A DNA stretch of 64,000 nt from Actinomadura sp. J1-007. GTDB taxonomy: Bacteria > Actinomycetota > Actinomycetes > Streptosporangiales > Streptosporangiaceae. Below the pieces are notes generated by a model. The model worked only from the letters and a program-made list of their open reading frames with translations. It searched no databases and had not been told where the DNA came from. Within the stretch, counting starts at the first letter, position 1. Every line of letters begins with the position of its first letter. Positions 52,525 through 64,000 of the stretch are shown piece after piece. Location of the stretch: assembly GCF_009793335.1 (NCBI RefSeq), contig NZ_WING01000001.1, positions 1,674,001-1,738,000 of the forward strand, read 5' to 3'. A program made the position numbers and the translations under genes.

Positions 52525-52778
52525 TCAGGTGTCGGTCTCGTCCCTTGTCGGGTTGGCGGGGGCGGGGACCTTGCCGGACTTGGCGGCTTGGGCTCGTTCC
52601 CACTCCTGCTGCTTGAGGTCGGCCTCCTTGGGGCCTGGATCTTCTTGATCTGCTTGTTCATGGAGCGGATCAGGAAGAACGTGACGACGGCCAGGGCGAT
52701 GAACACCCCGAAGCCCAGGAAGCCGGGGCTGACCGTGTCGTTGTTGAGGGGAATCGCTACGGCGGCGAGTGGAAGCAC
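52525..52778 (-). CDS. small membrane protein downstream of mca (suspected frameshift)
   Basis: An 84-residue protein with one transmembrane helix (FLGFGVFIALAVVTFFLI) and a charged cytoplasmic tail. The GTG at 52778 overlaps the mca stop (TAGTG), so translation is coupled. The frame breaks at GGGG 52630-52633. One added base continues KQIKKIQAP into KEADLKQQEWERAQAAKSGK and ends at TGA 52525. Small proteins of this look accompany mca in many actinobacteria, but no function is known. Confidence 0.75.
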
Positions 52779-53698
52779 TACAGAGACACCTTCTCCCGAA
52801 TACCGGCGAACAGGTCGTCCTCCGGCAGCTCGGTGTCGACCAGGGACCTGGCCAAATGGTAGTCCTCGGTCGGCCAAGCCTCGCGCTGGACGTCCAGTGG
52901 GCACACGAACCAGAACCCGTTGGGGTCGATCTGGGTGGCGTGCGCCAGCAAAGCCTGGTCGCGGGTCTCGAAGTGGTCGGCGCAGGGGACGCGGGTCGTG
53001 ACGTCCCAGCGGGGCGGTTCGCCGTCGTCGTGGCGCTGGAGCCACTCGTCGTAGGGCGACTCCAGGCCGGCCTTCTTCATCGCGGCGTTGAGCGCGACCA
53101 TCCGTTCGCGGGTGAACGTCATGTGGTAGTAGAGCTTCAACGGCTGCCAGGGCTCGCCCGCCTCGGGGTAGCGCTCGGGGTCGCCCGCCGCCTCGAACGC
53201 CTCGACCGACACCTCGTGGCACTTGACGTGGTCGGGGTGCGGGTAGCCGCCCCTCTCGTCGTACGTCAGGATCACGTGCGGGCGGAACTCGCGGACGGCG
53301 CGGACGAGGGGCTCGGTGGCCGTCTCCAGCGGTTCGAGGGCGAAGCAGCCTTCGGGGAGGGGCGGCAGCGGGTCGCCCTCCGGGAAGCCCGAGTCGACGA
53401 ACCCGAGCCAGCGCTGCGAGACGCCCAGGATCTCGCGGGCCCGCGCCATCTCCTCCTCGCGGACCTTGCCGATGTCGGCCTTGACCTCCGGGCGGTCCAT
53501 CGCGGGGTTGAGGATGTCGCCGCGCTCGCCGCCGGTGCAGGTGACCACGAGGACCTCGACGCCCTCGGCGACGTACCGGGCCATCGTGGCCGCGCCCTTG
53601 CTCGACTCGTCGTCCGGGTGGGCGTGCACCGCCATCAGCCGGAGCGGCGCGGCCGGTCCGGACGGGTCGAGCGTCGTACCGTGGATGGGCTCGGACAC
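52778..53698 (-). CDS. mca: mycothiol S-conjugate amidase
   Basis: Zinc amidase that cleaves mycothiol conjugates of toxins to a mercapturic acid (exported) and glucosaminyl-inositol, the actinobacterial detoxification route. It has 306 residues. The LmbE/PIG-L metal motif AHPDDE is at residues 26-31 (His27, Asp30), and the second zinc His is in [13 protein letters not shown]. The close relative MshB lacks much of the C-terminal segment DWFVCPLD-like ([19 protein letters not shown]), which is typical of Mca. GTG 53698 follows a GGGAG site. Mca, DUF4307 and greA are neighbours in many actinobacteria. Confidence 0.94.
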   Translation of the reverse strand: MSEPIHGTTLDPSGPAAPLRLMAVHAHPDDESSKGAATMARYVAEGVEVLVVTCTGGERGDILNPAMDRPEVKADIGKVREEEMARAREILGVSQRWLGFVDSGFPEGDPLPPLPEGCFALEPLETATEPLVRAVREFRPHVILTYDERGGYPHPDHVKCHEVSVEAFEAAGDPERYPEAGEPWQPLKLYYHMTFTRERMVALNAAMKKAGLESPYDEWLQRHDDGEPPRWDVTTRVPCADHFETRDQALLAHATQIDPNGFWFVCPLDVQREAWPTEDYHLARSLVDTELPEDDLFAGIREKVSL

Positions 53699-53821
53699 CT
53701 GGGGATCTCCCTCTCAGCAAGCTCTACCGACTGCGGGAGCGGACCCCGGTGCGGAGCACGCGCCACGACAGAAGAGAATTGTCCCTGACAACGTCCGCAC
53801 ACCGCACGGAGATTCCCCGCC

Positions 53822-54205
53822 ATGGCCACGAGCGTGCCAGCACCACCGATCACCGAGAAGCGCCGCGGGAGGCTGGGCTACATCGTGATCGGACTGGTCG
53901 CCGCCGTGTGCGCGGGCGGGTTCGCGTTCGTGTTCGCGCACGTGGGGCAGACCCCGGGCATCGCGGCCCAGACCATCGCCTACGAGGTGCTGAACGACAC
54001 CTCCGTCAAGGTCAGCTACTCGGTGGCCAAGGCCGGGGACGACACGGTGCGCTGCACGGTGGACGCCTACGACACCGACCTGGTGGTGCTCGCGCAGCAC
54101 GACGTGACGCTGCCGGCCGGGTCGTCCAAGATGTCGAGGACCGACACGCTCCAGACCCCGAAGCGCGCCACCGGGGCCCGCGTGCGGGACTGCCGGAAGG
54201 TGTGA
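53822..54205 (+). CDS. DUF4307 membrane protein
   Basis: A 127-residue protein with a short polar tail, one transmembrane helix (IVIGLVAAVCAGGFAFVFA) and an extracytoplasmic domain with beta structure (YEVLNDTSVKVSYSVAKAGD) and two cysteines that could pair. It is conserved beside mca and greA, and ATG 53822 is well placed. The function is unknown; location next to a thiol-metabolism gene is suggestive only. Confidence 0.88.
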   Translation: MATSVPAPPITEKRRGRLGYIVIGLVAAVCAGGFAFVFAHVGQTPGIAAQTIAYEVLNDTSVKVSYSVAKAGDDTVRCTVDAYDTDLVVLAQHDVTLPAGSSKMSRTDTLQTPKRATGARVRDCRKV

Positions 54206-54398
54206 ACGGGCCCGCCGCGACGGGCGGACGGCCCGGTGGAGGCGGGACGCTTTGGCTGGTTGCGGGCGAGCGCTTCAGGGAACCTTTACCCGCACACACC
54301 GGATAGGCTAGAGGTTTCACCCGGCCGCACTTCATGTCGATGTGGCGCTCTCCCTCCCCGGGCGAGCGAAGATCGCAACATGTGGATGAGGAGTACCC

Positions 54399-54899
54399 GT
54401 GACCGAGACCCGCGCTGACAACGTCACCTGGCTGACCCAGGAGGCGTACGACCGGCTCAAGGCTGAGCTGGACCACCTGTCGGGCCCGGGCCGCATCGAG
54501 ATCGCTCAGAAGATCGAGGCGGCGCGGGAGGAAGGGGACCTGCGCGAGAACGGCGGCTACCACGCGGCCAAGGAGGAACAGGGCAAGATCGAGGGGCGGA
54601 TCATCCAGCTCCAGAGCATCCTGGAGAACGCCCGCGTCGGCGAGGCGCCCCGCACCGAGGGCACCGTCGGCCCCGGCATGACCGTCACGGTCGCCTTCGA
54701 GGGCGACGACGAAGAGGTCACCTTCCTGCTGGCCTCCCGCGAGGAGAGCGGCGCCCCGATAGACGTCTACTCCCCCAAGTCCCCGCTGGGCGCGGCGATC
54801 AACGGCAAGAAGGTCGGCGCCAAGGCCTCCTACACGCTGCCCAACGGGCGCAGCATGACCGTCGAGATCATCGACGCCACCCCCTACGGCGGCAACTGA
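54399..54899 (+). CDS. greA: transcription elongation factor GreA
   Basis: Rescues backtracked RNA polymerase by stimulating cleavage of the nascent RNA. The 166-residue protein has an N-terminal coiled coil whose tip contains the acidic pair in REEGDLRENGGYHAAKEEQG. The C-terminal domain contains SPKSPLGAAINGKKVG, the usual polymerase-binding segment. GTG 54399 has GAGGAG upstream. A perfect hairpin follows 44 bases after the stop. Confidence 0.97.
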   Translation: MTETRADNVTWLTQEAYDRLKAELDHLSGPGRIEIAQKIEAAREEGDLRENGGYHAAKEEQGKIEGRIIQLQSILENARVGEAPRTEGTVGPGMTVTVAFEGDDEEVTFLLASREESGAPIDVYSPKSPLGAAINGKKVGAKASYTLPNGRSMTVEIIDATPYGGN

Positions 54900-54942
54900 C
54901 CCGCCTCCGGGCCACCGCGCCCGCACGCGCCGGGAGATCGTC

Positions 54943-54976
54943 CGGTCCGCCGCCCCTCGCCCGGGGCGGCGGACCG
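54943..54976. terminator. hairpin terminator after greA
   Basis: CGGTCCGCCGCCCC (54943-54956) and GGGGCGGCGGACCG (54963-54976) form a perfect 14-bp stem with a 6-base loop. Confidence 0.85.
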
Positions 54977-55044
54977 CTGCGTTTCACGGCCATCCGGTCC
55001 TCACGGGCGCCGGAGCCGTTACGGCGAGCCCTCACGGAAGCCGT

Positions 55045-55320
55045 ACGCGGACGGCGGGGCGGGGCGCGGGCGTCTCACGGCCGTCGCGCGACGGGCGCGG
55101 AAGACCTGCGGTGGGCGGGGCGGGGCGCGGGCGTCTCACGGCCGTCGCGCGACTGGCGCGGAAGACGTGCGGCGTGCGGTGGGCGGGGCGGGGCGCGGGC
55201 GTCTCACGGCCGTCGCGCGACGGGCGCGGAAGACGTGCGGCGTGCGGTGGGCGGGGCGGCGGGGCGGGCGTCTCACGGCCGTCGCGCGACGGGGGCGGAA
55301 GAAGGCTCGCGGCGGGCGGT
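55045..55320. repeat. four-copy tandem repeat of 61-69 bp
   Basis: The word GTCTCACGGCCGTCGCGCGA begins at 55072, 55133, 55201 and 55270, so the units are 61, 68 and 69 bases. Three of the four copies contain the 14-bp perfect palindrome CCGTCGCGCGACGG; in the second copy one base is changed. The array runs into the 3' end of the leftward Lrp/AsnC gene. Its copy number may differ between strains. Confidence 0.85.
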
Positions 55321-55791
55321 GGGCGGTGCGGCGGCGGCGCGGACGAGGGGGAGGGTGCGGTACGGGACCTGGGTGGCGAGGGAGATCACCGACGAGGCCC
55401 GTTCCACCCCCTGGACGTCCACGATCACGTCGATGACGCGCTGGAGGTCCTGGTTGCTGCGGGCGACGACGCGGCACAGCATGTCGCCGCCGCCGGTGAT
55501 GGTGTGCGCCTCGATCACCTCGGGGACGGCGGCGAGCCGTTCGGCGACCGGGTCGTGCCCGCCCGCCTGCCGGATCTGCAACGTGACGAACGCGGTGACG
55601 CCGTAGCCGAGCGCCGCCGCGTCGATCTCGGGGCCGAAGCCGCGGATCACTCCGGCGCGCGCCAGCCGGTCCAGCCGGGCCTGGACGGTTCCGCGCGCGA
55701 CCCTGAGCCGCCGGGACGCCTCCAGCACGCCGATGCGGGGCTCGGCCGCGAACAGCTCGATCAGCCGCCCGTCCAGTTCGTCGATCGCCAC
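55273..55791 (-). CDS. Lrp/AsnC-family transcriptional regulator
   Basis: A 172-residue regulator with an N-terminal winged helix (AIDELDGRLIELFAAEPRIG, then RRLRVARGTVQARLDRLARA) and a C-terminal RAM/AsnC ligand domain (HTITGGGDMLCRVVARSNQD). GTG 55791 follows GGAGGGCGG. The last 25 codons extend into the downstream tandem repeat, so the tail RREPSSAPVARRP may not be native. It is divergent from the first RDD protein gene. The effector is likely an amino acid. Confidence 0.9.
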   Translation of the reverse strand: MAIDELDGRLIELFAAEPRIGVLEASRRLRVARGTVQARLDRLARAGVIRGFGPEIDAAALGYGVTAFVTLQIRQAGGHDPVAERLAAVPEVIEAHTITGGGDMLCRVVARSNQDLQRVIDVIVDVQGVERASSVISLATQVPYRTLPLVRAAAAPPTARREPSSAPVARRP

Positions 55792-56013
55792 CCCGCCGCC
55801 CTCCGCGCCGTCCTGCCGGTGCCCGGCCGAGCACTGCGCACATTGCCCGGCCGGTTCGCGAACGACTGTACAGACTGACCAGGGAGCCGTCTCCGGGTGC
55901 CGTCCCACGCCGGCGGCGGACGCGCGCCGGCCGTCCGGGAGCCGTCGGGTAGGGCGCTGACCTCGTGGGCCGCCGGTTCCGGAGGCGGCCGTCAGACAGC
56001 ACAATGGGGCGGC

Positions 56014-56861
56014 ATGACCCAGCCACCGCAGGACCCCGGCCCCTCGTCGCCCGACTGGAGCCCTCCGGACGAGCCCGCCGACCGTCCGCCTCCCTACCAG
56101 GGCGCGTACGGCGAGAAGCCCGGCTACGGGCCGCCCGCCCCCGGACAGCAGCCTCCCGTCGCCCCCGGCGGGCCCCCGGCTCCAGGGCAGACCCCGCGCA
56201 GGGCCAGCCTCCCTACGGGCAGCAACCCGTGTACGGGCAGCCGGGGTACGCGCCGCCCGGGCCCGGCCAGCAGGGGTACGGGGGGCAGCCCGCGTACGGC
56301 CCGCCCGGCTACGTCGACCAGAAGGCGCTGTACGCCGGCCGGTGGGCTCGGCTCGGCGCGGCGGTGCTGGACGGGCTCATCATCTTCGTCGTGTCGATCC
56401 CGTTCATCCTCCAGGCGATCCGCTGGGACCGGATGGCGGACATGGCCGAATCGGGCGAGTCGATGTCGGACCCGGCCGACGTCTACAACATCCCGAGGCT
56501 GCTCGCCGGGTACGCGGTCGCGTTCGTGCTGGGCTTCGCCTACTACACGGTGCAGCACGCGAAGTGGGGGCAGACGGTCGGCAAGCGCGCCGCCGGGATC
56601 CGCGTCGTCCGGGCGGACGACCATCTCGCGGTGAGCTGGGGGCAGGCGGCGGGACGGCAGGCGTTCGTCTACGGGCTGGCCATCCTGTCGGGCCTGCTGA
56701 ACGTGGTCGGCGCCGTCGGGCTGCTCGCCAGCGTCGCCGGGCTGCTCGACAACGCGTGGATCCTGTGGGACGAACGGCGGCAGGCCCTGCACGACAAGGC
56801 CGCCAAGACGGTGGTGGTCAAGGCCGGTTCGTGGGCGCCGAACCCGTACGCCCGGCCGTGA
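56014..56861 (+). CDS. RDD-family membrane protein with Pro/Tyr/Gly-rich N-terminus (suspected frameshift)
   Basis: A 282-residue protein. The N-terminal 110 residues are Pro/Tyr/Gly/Gln-rich and disordered. The RDD domain follows (about 113-270), with RWARLGAAVLDGLIIFVVS, AKWGQTVGKRAAGIRVVRAD and RRQALHDKAAKTVVV. The frame breaks at CCCC 56192-56195; one added C restores GQTPAQGQPPYGQQPVYGQP. Start is ATG 56014. The second RDD gene downstream is a paralogue. RDD proteins are membrane proteins of little-known role, some linked to ion exchange. Confidence 0.88.
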
Positions 56862-57002
56862 CGCCGCCGCGCTTTCGCCGGTCTTAGCCCCTTCCCGTTC
56901 CGTTCTGGAACGGCGGCAATTCTTGGCCTGTGCAGGGCAAATATTCGCCCGACCCGGGCGCGGCGGCGTTTGCGGGGCTTCCCCTGAGCCCACTTTGACG
57001 GC

Positions 57003-57923
57003 ATGACGCAACCGCCGAACGACCCCGCGCCCGGGGGACAGCCGGACGAGCCCGACCAGGACCGGGGCCGACAGCAGCAGCCGTACGGCGAGCAGCCGCG
57101 CCGGCCCGAGGGGCAGCCGGGGCAGGAGCAGCAGCCCCCGCCGTACGGGGGCCAGCCCGGTCACGGCAGCGGGCAGCCCCGACAGCCGTACGGCGAGCAG
57201 CCGGGGTACGGCGGGCAGCAGCAGCCGGGGTACGGGGAGCAGCCGTCCCCGTACGGCGGCCAGGGCGGGCAGCCCGGCGCGTACGGGCAGCAACCGGGGT
57301 ACGGCCAGCCAGCCTACGGCGAGCAGCCGCCCTACGGCGGACAGCCCGGGTACGGCGGGCAGCCGGGGTACGGCGAGCAGCCGCCTCCGTACGGCGGGCT
57401 GCCCGGGTACGGAGGCGGGCCCGGCGGCTACGTCGATCCGGCGGCGGGACTCGCCGGCAGGTGGGCGCGCCTGGGCGCGGGCATCATCGACGGGATCATC
57501 CTGGGCGTCGTGTCCGGGCTGGTCTCGCTGCCGTTCGTCGACTGGGGACGGGTGTTCGACCCGCCGGACGACGGGTCGTCCTGGGACGGGGGCGGCGGGC
57601 AGTGGGGCGGCAACGCGATCGGCGTCATCATCGGGTTCCTCTACTTCTGGCTGATGACGGCCAAGTGGGGCCAGACGCTCGGGAAGAAGCTGCTGCGCAT
57701 CCGGGTCGTCCGGCAGGAGGACCGCGGGCCGGTGAGCAACGGGCAGGCGGCGGGTCGCGCGGCGTTCTACAGCGTGCTCGGCGGCTTCTGCGGCTGCATC
57801 GGGCTGATCGACATCCTGTGGATCCTGTGGGATCCGCGCAGGCAGGCCCTGCACGACAAGGTCGCGCGGACGGTGGTCGCGAAGGCCCCGCCGGACGAAC
57901 CCGACCCGTACGCGGGCCGCTGA
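57003..57923 (+). CDS. RDD-family membrane protein with YGQQ/PGYG-rich N-terminus
   Basis: A 306-residue paralogue of the gene at 56014. The first 140 residues are a striking Tyr/Gln/Gly/Pro-rich low-complexity region with repeated PGYGGQ, YGEQPP and PYGGQ units. The C-terminal RDD domain contains RWARLGAGIIDGIILGVVSG, AKWGQTLGKKLLRIRVVRQE and RRQALHDKVARTVVAKA. Start is ATG 57003. Between the two RDD genes lies a short spacer without features. The aromatic, Gln-rich tail is of the type that can drive condensate formation; that is an inference. Confidence 0.92.
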   Translation: MTQPPNDPAPGGQPDEPDQDRGRQQQPYGEQPRRPEGQPGQEQQPPPYGGQPGHGSGQPRQPYGEQPGYGGQQQPGYGEQPSPYGGQGGQPGAYGQQPGYGQPAYGEQPPYGGQPGYGGQPGYGEQPPPYGGLPGYGGGPGGYVDPAAGLAGRWARLGAGIIDGIILGVVSGLVSLPFVDWGRVFDPPDDGSSWDGGGGQWGGNAIGVIIGFLYFWLMTAKWGQTLGKKLLRIRVVRQEDRGPVSNGQAAGRAAFYSVLGGFCGCIGLIDILWILWDPRRQALHDKVARTVVAKAPPDEPDPYAGR

Positions 57924-58008
57924 CCCCGGGCCGTTCGGCGGTGGGGACGGGCCCGGCGGGGGCTTTCCGGGTTGCTGACCGCGCCCGTGCACGGGCAGGC
58001 TGGGCGGC

Positions 58009-59732
<1,724 letters not shown>

Positions 59733-59882
59733 CCCCCGCTCGGCCGCCGCCGTCGCCGCCCGTCGCCCGTCGCCCGTCGCGGCGTCGCCCTGCCCCAGGC
59801 AGGGTGAACGACGGGCAATCAGTCGGGAAAGCGCGCCCATTCGGTGCGACGTTCCGCGCGGCGGGCCTGCAACGTTGGCAGG

Positions 59883-61331
59883 ATGAACGGGCCTCGGGGA
59901 CGCGCGACCGCGCTGGTGGGGGCCGCGGCGCTGCTCGCGTCGTGGGCCGGCGCCGCCGCCGCGTCCGCCGCTCCCGCGCCCGCTCCGAAGCCCGCACGCG
60001 GCGTCCCGGGCGCGCCCGGCGCGGGCGACCGCTACTTCGCGAACGCCGGGAACGGCGGCTACGACGTCGCCCACTACGACATCGCCCTCACCTACAAGCC
60101 CCTCACCGCCCCCACCCCAGGCCGGAACGCGGGCCGGGACGCCGTGATCGACGCCGCGGTGACGATCACGGCGCGTGCCACGCAGCGGCTTTCGCGCTTC
60201 GATCTCGACTTCCGGGGGCCGCGGGTGTCGTCGGTCCTGGTGAACGGCCGCCGCGCCGCGTTCCGCCGGGAGGGCCAGGAGCTGGTCGTCACGCCCGCGG
60301 CCGCGCTGCCGTCCGGCGCGGCGTTCACGGTCAGGGTCCGGTACGCGGGCCGTCCGCGGCCGATGCGGAGCGCGGCGTTCGGCACGTACGGGTGGGTGCC
60401 GACGCGGGACGGCGCGGTCGTGCTGGCCGAGCCGGACGGGGCGCCGACCTGGTTCCCGGCGAACGACCATCCGTCCGACAAGGCGACCTACGCGTTCGAC
60501 GTCACCGTCCCGAAGGGGCTGCGCGTCCTCGCGAGCGGCCGTCCGGCCGGGACGGCGGCGCGCGGCGCGGCGACCGCCTACCGGTGGGTGGAGAGCGCGC
60601 CGATGGCGAGCTACCTGGCGATGATCGCGATCGGGCGGTTCACCGTGCGGCGGAGCCGGGCCGGGAGCGTCCCGGTGATCACCGCGGTGGACCCGGGCTT
60701 CGCGCGGGCGGGCGCGGGCCTGCACCGGACGACGGTCAGGGCGCTGACGTGGGCGACGGGCGTGTTCGGGCCGTACCCGTTCGCGACGGCGGGCGGGATC
60801 GTGGACGACCCGCCGCTCGACTACGCGCTGGAGACCCAGGAACGGCCGGTGTACGCGGGGTTCGCGCCCGACGCCGGGTTCGTGGTGCACGAGCTGGCGC
60901 ACCAGTGGTTCGGCGGCAGCGTGAGCCTGGCCCGCTGGCAGGACGTCTGGCTGAACGAGGGCTTCGCCACGTACGCCGAGTGGATGTGGCGCGAGCACAC
61001 CGGCGGGACGCGGGCGCGGACGGTCTTCCGGCGGTACCTGGCCCAGCCGCCCGGGTCGCCGGTCTTCACCCCGCCGCCGGGGCGGCCGGAGCGGGACTCC
61101 CTGTTCGGCCTCTCCGTCTACGTCCGGGGCGCGATGTGCCTCCAGGCGCTCCGCGAGCGGGTGGGCGACGAGGCGTTCTTCACGATCCTGCGGACGTGGG
61201 CGGCGGAACGGCGCGGGTCGAACGCGACGACACCGCAGTTCACCGCGCTCGCCGAGCGCGTGGCGGGCCGGGACCTCGGCCCGCTGTTCAACGTCTGGCT
61301 CTACACGAAGGGACGTCCGAGCAAGTGGTGA
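59883..61331 (+). CDS. M1-family metallopeptidase, secreted (array member 2)
   Basis: A 482-residue paralogue with a standard signal peptide ([20 protein letters not shown]) and no lipobox. The domain starts [38 protein letters not shown] and [10 protein letters not shown] supply the zinc ligands and catalytic Glu. The motif equivalent to GAMEN reads [15 protein letters not shown] 59883 is the start. Its TGA overlaps the GTG start of the next copy, so the two are translationally coupled. It would act outside the membrane. Confidence 0.92.
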   Translation: MNGPRGRATALVGAAALLASWAGAAAASAAPAPAPKPARGVPGAPGAGDRYFANAGNGGYDVAHYDIALTYKPLTAPTPGRNAGRDAVIDAAVTITARATQRLSRFDLDFRGPRVSSVLVNGRRAAFRREGQELVVTPAAALPSGAAFTVRVRYAGRPRPMRSAAFGTYGWVPTRDGAVVLAEPDGAPTWFPANDHPSDKATYAFDVTVPKGLRVLASGRPAGTAARGAATAYRWVESAPMASYLAMIAIGRFTVRRSRAGSVPVITAVDPGFARAGAGLHRTTVRALTWATGVFGPYPFATAGGIVDDPPLDYALETQERPVYAGFAPDAGFVVHELAHQWFGGSVSLARWQDVWLNEGFATYAEWMWREHTGGTRARTVFRRYLAQPPGSPVFTPPPGRPERDSLFGLSVYVRGAMCLQALRERVGDEAFFTILRTWAAERRGSNATTPQFTALAERVAGRDLGPLFNVWLYTKGRPSKW

Positions 61332-62833
61332 CCCAGCGGATCCGGGATTCCCGGCGCGTCAGGCAGGTTCACGGGACGCGGCGGCCGCGCCCCGTCCGGG
61401 CGTCCGAGCGCGCCGCCGCGCTGCTGCTCGTCCCGGCGGCGGCCGGGTGCGCGACCGCGCCCCCGACCGTGCCGCCGCCGGTGAGGACGACGGCGATCGC
61501 GGCGCGGGCGCCGATGTTCGCGCCGGGCGCGCCCGGCGTCGGCGACCCGTACTTCCCGAACGCCGGGAACGGCGGCTACGACGTCGAGCACTACGACATC
61601 GCGTTCGCCTACACGCCCCGCGGCCGGCGGATCGCGGGCCGGACGAGGGTGACCGCGACCGCGCGGCAGGGCCTGTCGCGGTTCGACCTCGACTTCGTGG
61701 GCCACCGGGTGCGGTCGGTGACCGTGGACGGCCGCCGCGCCTCGTTCACCCGCCGGGGCCAGGAGCTGGTGATCACCCCGCCCGCGGGCATCCCGGCCGG
61801 CGCGCGCTTCACGGCCGAGGTGGCGTACGCGGGCTCGCCCGCCCAGGAGAAGGACCCGGGGCTCGGCCGCACGGGCTGGATCCCGACGTCCGACGGCGCC
61901 GTCACGCTGTCGCAGCCGACCGGGTCGGCGACGTGGTTCCCGCTGAACGACCACCCGTCCGACAAGGCGACGTACGCGCTCAAGGTGAGCGTGCCGAAGG
62001 GGCTGCGCGTCCTCGCGAACGGCGAGCCGGACGGGAGGCCGGCGCGGCACGGCGGGCGGACGACGTTCCGGTGGCGGTCGTCGCGCCCGATGGCGGGCTA
62101 CCTGGCGACGGTCGCGATCGGAAAGTTCAAGGTCGCGGACGGCCGCACCCGCGACGGCCTCCGGACGATCTCCGCGGTGGACCCGGCCGTCACGCGCGAC
62201 CCGGCGTGGCTCCAGCGGACGACCGGCGCGGTGACGGGGTGGGCGGCGCGGCTGTTCGGGCCGTTCCCGTTCGACTCGACGGGCGGGATCCTGGACGACG
62301 CGTCGGTCGGGTACGCGCTGGAGACGCAGAACCGGCCGACGTACCCCGGCACCGTCGACACCGGCCTGCTCGTGCACGAGCTGGCGCACCAGTGGTTCGG
62401 CGACAGCGTGAGCGTCACGCGGTGGCAGGACATCTGGCTGAACGAGGGCTTCGCCACGTACGCCGAATGGCTCTGGACCGAGCAGCACGGCGGGCGCAGC
62501 GCGCGCAAGACGTTCGAGGAGGCGTACGGCCGCCCCGCGAACTCCCCCGACTGGAAGGTGCCTCCGGCGAGGCCGGGGCGCAAGGCCATGTTCGACACGT
62601 TCGCCGTCTACACGCGGCCCGCCATGATGCTGCACGTGCTGCGCACGCGGGTGGGCGACGCCGCGTTCTTCGGCATCCTGCGCGCGTGGACGGCCGGGCA
62701 CGCGGGCGGGAACGCGACGACCGCCGACTTCGCGGCGCTGGCCGAGCGGGAGACGGGGCTGGAGCTCGATCGGTTCTTCGAGGCGTGGCTGTTCACCCCG
62801 GCCCGGCCGCGCCAATCCGAAATCCCGTCCTGA
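61328..62833 (+). CDS. M1-family metallopeptidase, lipoprotein (array member 3)
   Basis: A 501-residue paralogue starting at GTG 61328, which overlaps the previous stop (GTGA). A basic N-terminus and the segment [19 protein letters not shown] give a lipobox with Cys near residue 42. The domain starts [16 protein letters not shown], and zinc sites are [20 protein letters not shown] and [10 protein letters not shown]. The exopeptidase motif reads [12 protein letters not shown]. The C-terminus ends [11 protein letters not shown]. Like copy 1, it should be anchored to the outer face of the membrane. Confidence 0.92.
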   Translation: MTQRIRDSRRVRQVHGTRRPRPVRASERAAALLLVPAAAGCATAPPTVPPPVRTTAIAARAPMFAPGAPGVGDPYFPNAGNGGYDVEHYDIAFAYTPRGRRIAGRTRVTATARQGLSRFDLDFVGHRVRSVTVDGRRASFTRRGQELVITPPAGIPAGARFTAEVAYAGSPAQEKDPGLGRTGWIPTSDGAVTLSQPTGSATWFPLNDHPSDKATYALKVSVPKGLRVLANGEPDGRPARHGGRTTFRWRSSRPMAGYLATVAIGKFKVADGRTRDGLRTISAVDPAVTRDPAWLQRTTGAVTGWAARLFGPFPFDSTGGILDDASVGYALETQNRPTYPGTVDTGLLVHELAHQWFGDSVSVTRWQDIWLNEGFATYAEWLWTEQHGGRSARKTFEEAYGRPANSPDWKVPPARPGRKAMFDTFAVYTRPAMMLHVLRTRVGDAAFFGILRAWTAGHAGGNATTADFAALAERETGLELDRFFEAWLFTPARPRQSEIPS

Positions 62834-62924
62834 ACTGGCCGATTTGAGATCATTTCGCTCTTGAATCCGGGGTGGGCACCCGAAATTCTTGGGCGAACGT
62901 GACTTCACATCGAGGACGAGGTTC

Positions 62925-64000
62925 ATGAGCAGATCCCCCGAGCTCTGGCCGCGCTGACGCTCGGCGTCACCGCGGGCCTCATGGTGTCGGCGGTGCCCGC
63001 CGACGCCGCCGCCGTCGCCCGGTTCACCCCCGGGGCACCGGGCGCCGGGGACCCGTACTTCCCCGACATGGGCAACGGAGGGTACGACGTCGCGCACTAC
63101 GACATCGGCCTGAAGTACGACCCGGCCACCAAGGGCATCCAGGCCGTCACCAGGATCACCGCGCGGGCCACCCAGAACCTGTCCCGGTTCGACCTCGACT
63201 TCCAGGGCCCGCTGAAGATCTCCGCGCTCGCGGTGAACGGCCGCAAGGCTTCCTACACGCGCAGCGGCGCGCAGGAACTGGTCATCACGCCGCGCAAGGG
63301 GCTGCGCAAGAACTCCAGGTTCACCGTGACCGTCGCGTACTCCGGCGTGCCGCAGACGATCGACGACGCGACGCTCGGCACGTCCGGCTGGGTCCCGACC
63401 CCCGACGGCGGCGTGATGCTGAACCAGCCGATCGGCGCCGCCACGGTCTACCCGGTCAACGACCACCCGACCGACAAGGCGACCTACTCCTTCACCCTGG
63501 CCGCGCCGAAGAACCTCACCACCCTCGCCAACGGCGACTTCAAGGGCAAGCGCACCAAGGGCGGCTGGACGGTCTCGCGCTGGGAGATGCGCAGCCCGAT
63601 GGCCAGCGAGCTCGCGATGATCGCGATCGGGAGGTACGACGTGGTGAGCGGCCGTACCAAGGCCGGCGTCCCGAACCTCACGGCGACCGATCAGGCGCTC
63701 GGCACCAAGCCCGGCCTCGCCGCCGACTTCCAGAAGCAGACCGGCGTGGTCACCGACTGGCTGGCGTCGGTGTACGGGCGCTACCCGTTCCGCTCGACCG
63801 GCGGCATCACGGTGAAGGCCAACGTCGGGTACGCGCTGGAGACCCAGGGCCGCCCCGTCTACGACCTGACCCGCCGTCCCGGAACGATCCCGAGCGGCGG
63901 CCTGCTGGCGCACGAGCTGGGCCACCAGTGGTTCGGCGACGCGGTCTCGCCGGAGCGGTGGGCCGACATCTGGCTGAACGAGGGCTTCGCGACGTACTCC
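62925..64000 (+). CDS. M1-family metallopeptidase, secreted (array member 4; cut by window end; suspected frameshift)
   Basis: The ATG at 62925 follows GGACGAGG but the frame stops after ten codons. One added C at the CCCCC 62935-62939 gives a signal peptide (RALAALTLGVTAGLMVSA) and the same domain, beginning [16 protein letters not shown]. The frame is then open to the window end. Zinc motif is HELGHQWFGDAVSPERWADI, with Gly in place of Ala found in the other three copies; NEGFATYS follows. The exopeptidase motif reads GYALETQGRPVY. Distance from copy 3 is 91 bases. The gene continues beyond the window. Confidence 0.88.

Noticed and set aside
55045..55320. CRISPR array
   Set aside because: The four units repeat over their full length; there are no unique spacers and no cas genes.

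Overview
This is a very GC-rich actinobacterial chromosome segment with GTG/ATG starts and good GGAGG-type ribosome sites. Mycothiol S-conjugate amidase (mca), an F420/PPOX-type oxidoreductase, an XRE/DUF5753-DUF397 pair, DUF1707, DUF4245, DUF4307 and DUF6542 proteins and Hanks-type kinases place it in the Actinomycetota, most likely the Streptosporangiales (Actinomadura-like). The genus is inference. No rRNA, tRNA, CRISPR array, insertion sequence or phage module was seen; almost everything is core or lineage-typical chromosome.

Layout. 1-7610 (minus): a conjugation-like operon of TcpC-like protein, two-helix membrane protein, a very long TcpE/MinD-like fusion, a 42-residue micro-ORF and a VirB4-like ATPase cut by the window edge. 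8136-14680: ychF, an esterase, rmuC, a DUF6542 membrane protein, ispH and a Pro/Ala/Lys-rich protein. 14887-19816: marR-MFS operon with a clear operator, xseAB, a DUF4245 protein and a TetR regulator. 19998-28180: glpX, a DUF1707 protein, a NodIJ-like ABC exporter, an MFS transporter, and a MocR regulator facing an EamA transporter. 28344-34452: class I fumarase, two divergent Ser/Thr kinases, and class II fumarase. 34494-39653: two related secreted lytic-transglycosylase-like proteins, a PIN-PhoH protein and an isoprenyl diphosphate synthase. 39799-49711: two unknown genes, an MFS-TetR operon, an NlpC/P60 protein, a DUF255 thioredoxin-fold protein, a flavin disulfide reductase, ribonuclease Z and a PPOX protein. 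49715-52393: a TPR protein beside a HATPase / XRE / DUF397 regulatory trio. 52525-54899: small membrane protein, mca, DUF4307 protein, greA. 55273-57923: Lrp/AsnC regulator and two RDD proteins with Tyr/Gln/Gly/Pro-rich tails. 58009-64000: a head-to-tail array of at least four paralogous secreted M1-family metallopeptidases.

Sequence quality. Sixteen genes are interrupted at eighteen places, always by what looks like one missing base in a run of C or G. Restoring that base rejoins the expected protein, and every repaired length becomes divisible by three. I therefore annotate these as full-length CDSs with suspected sequencing or assembly deletions, not as pseudogenes. In each such entry the coordinates span the whole reconstructed gene.

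The most unusual content is the M1 peptidase array, the TcpE/MinD fusion with its roughly 1,100-residue repeat-rich linker and a P-loop lacking the usual lysine, the palindrome that covers the ribosome site of an MFS-TetR operon, and several intergenic tandem repeats.
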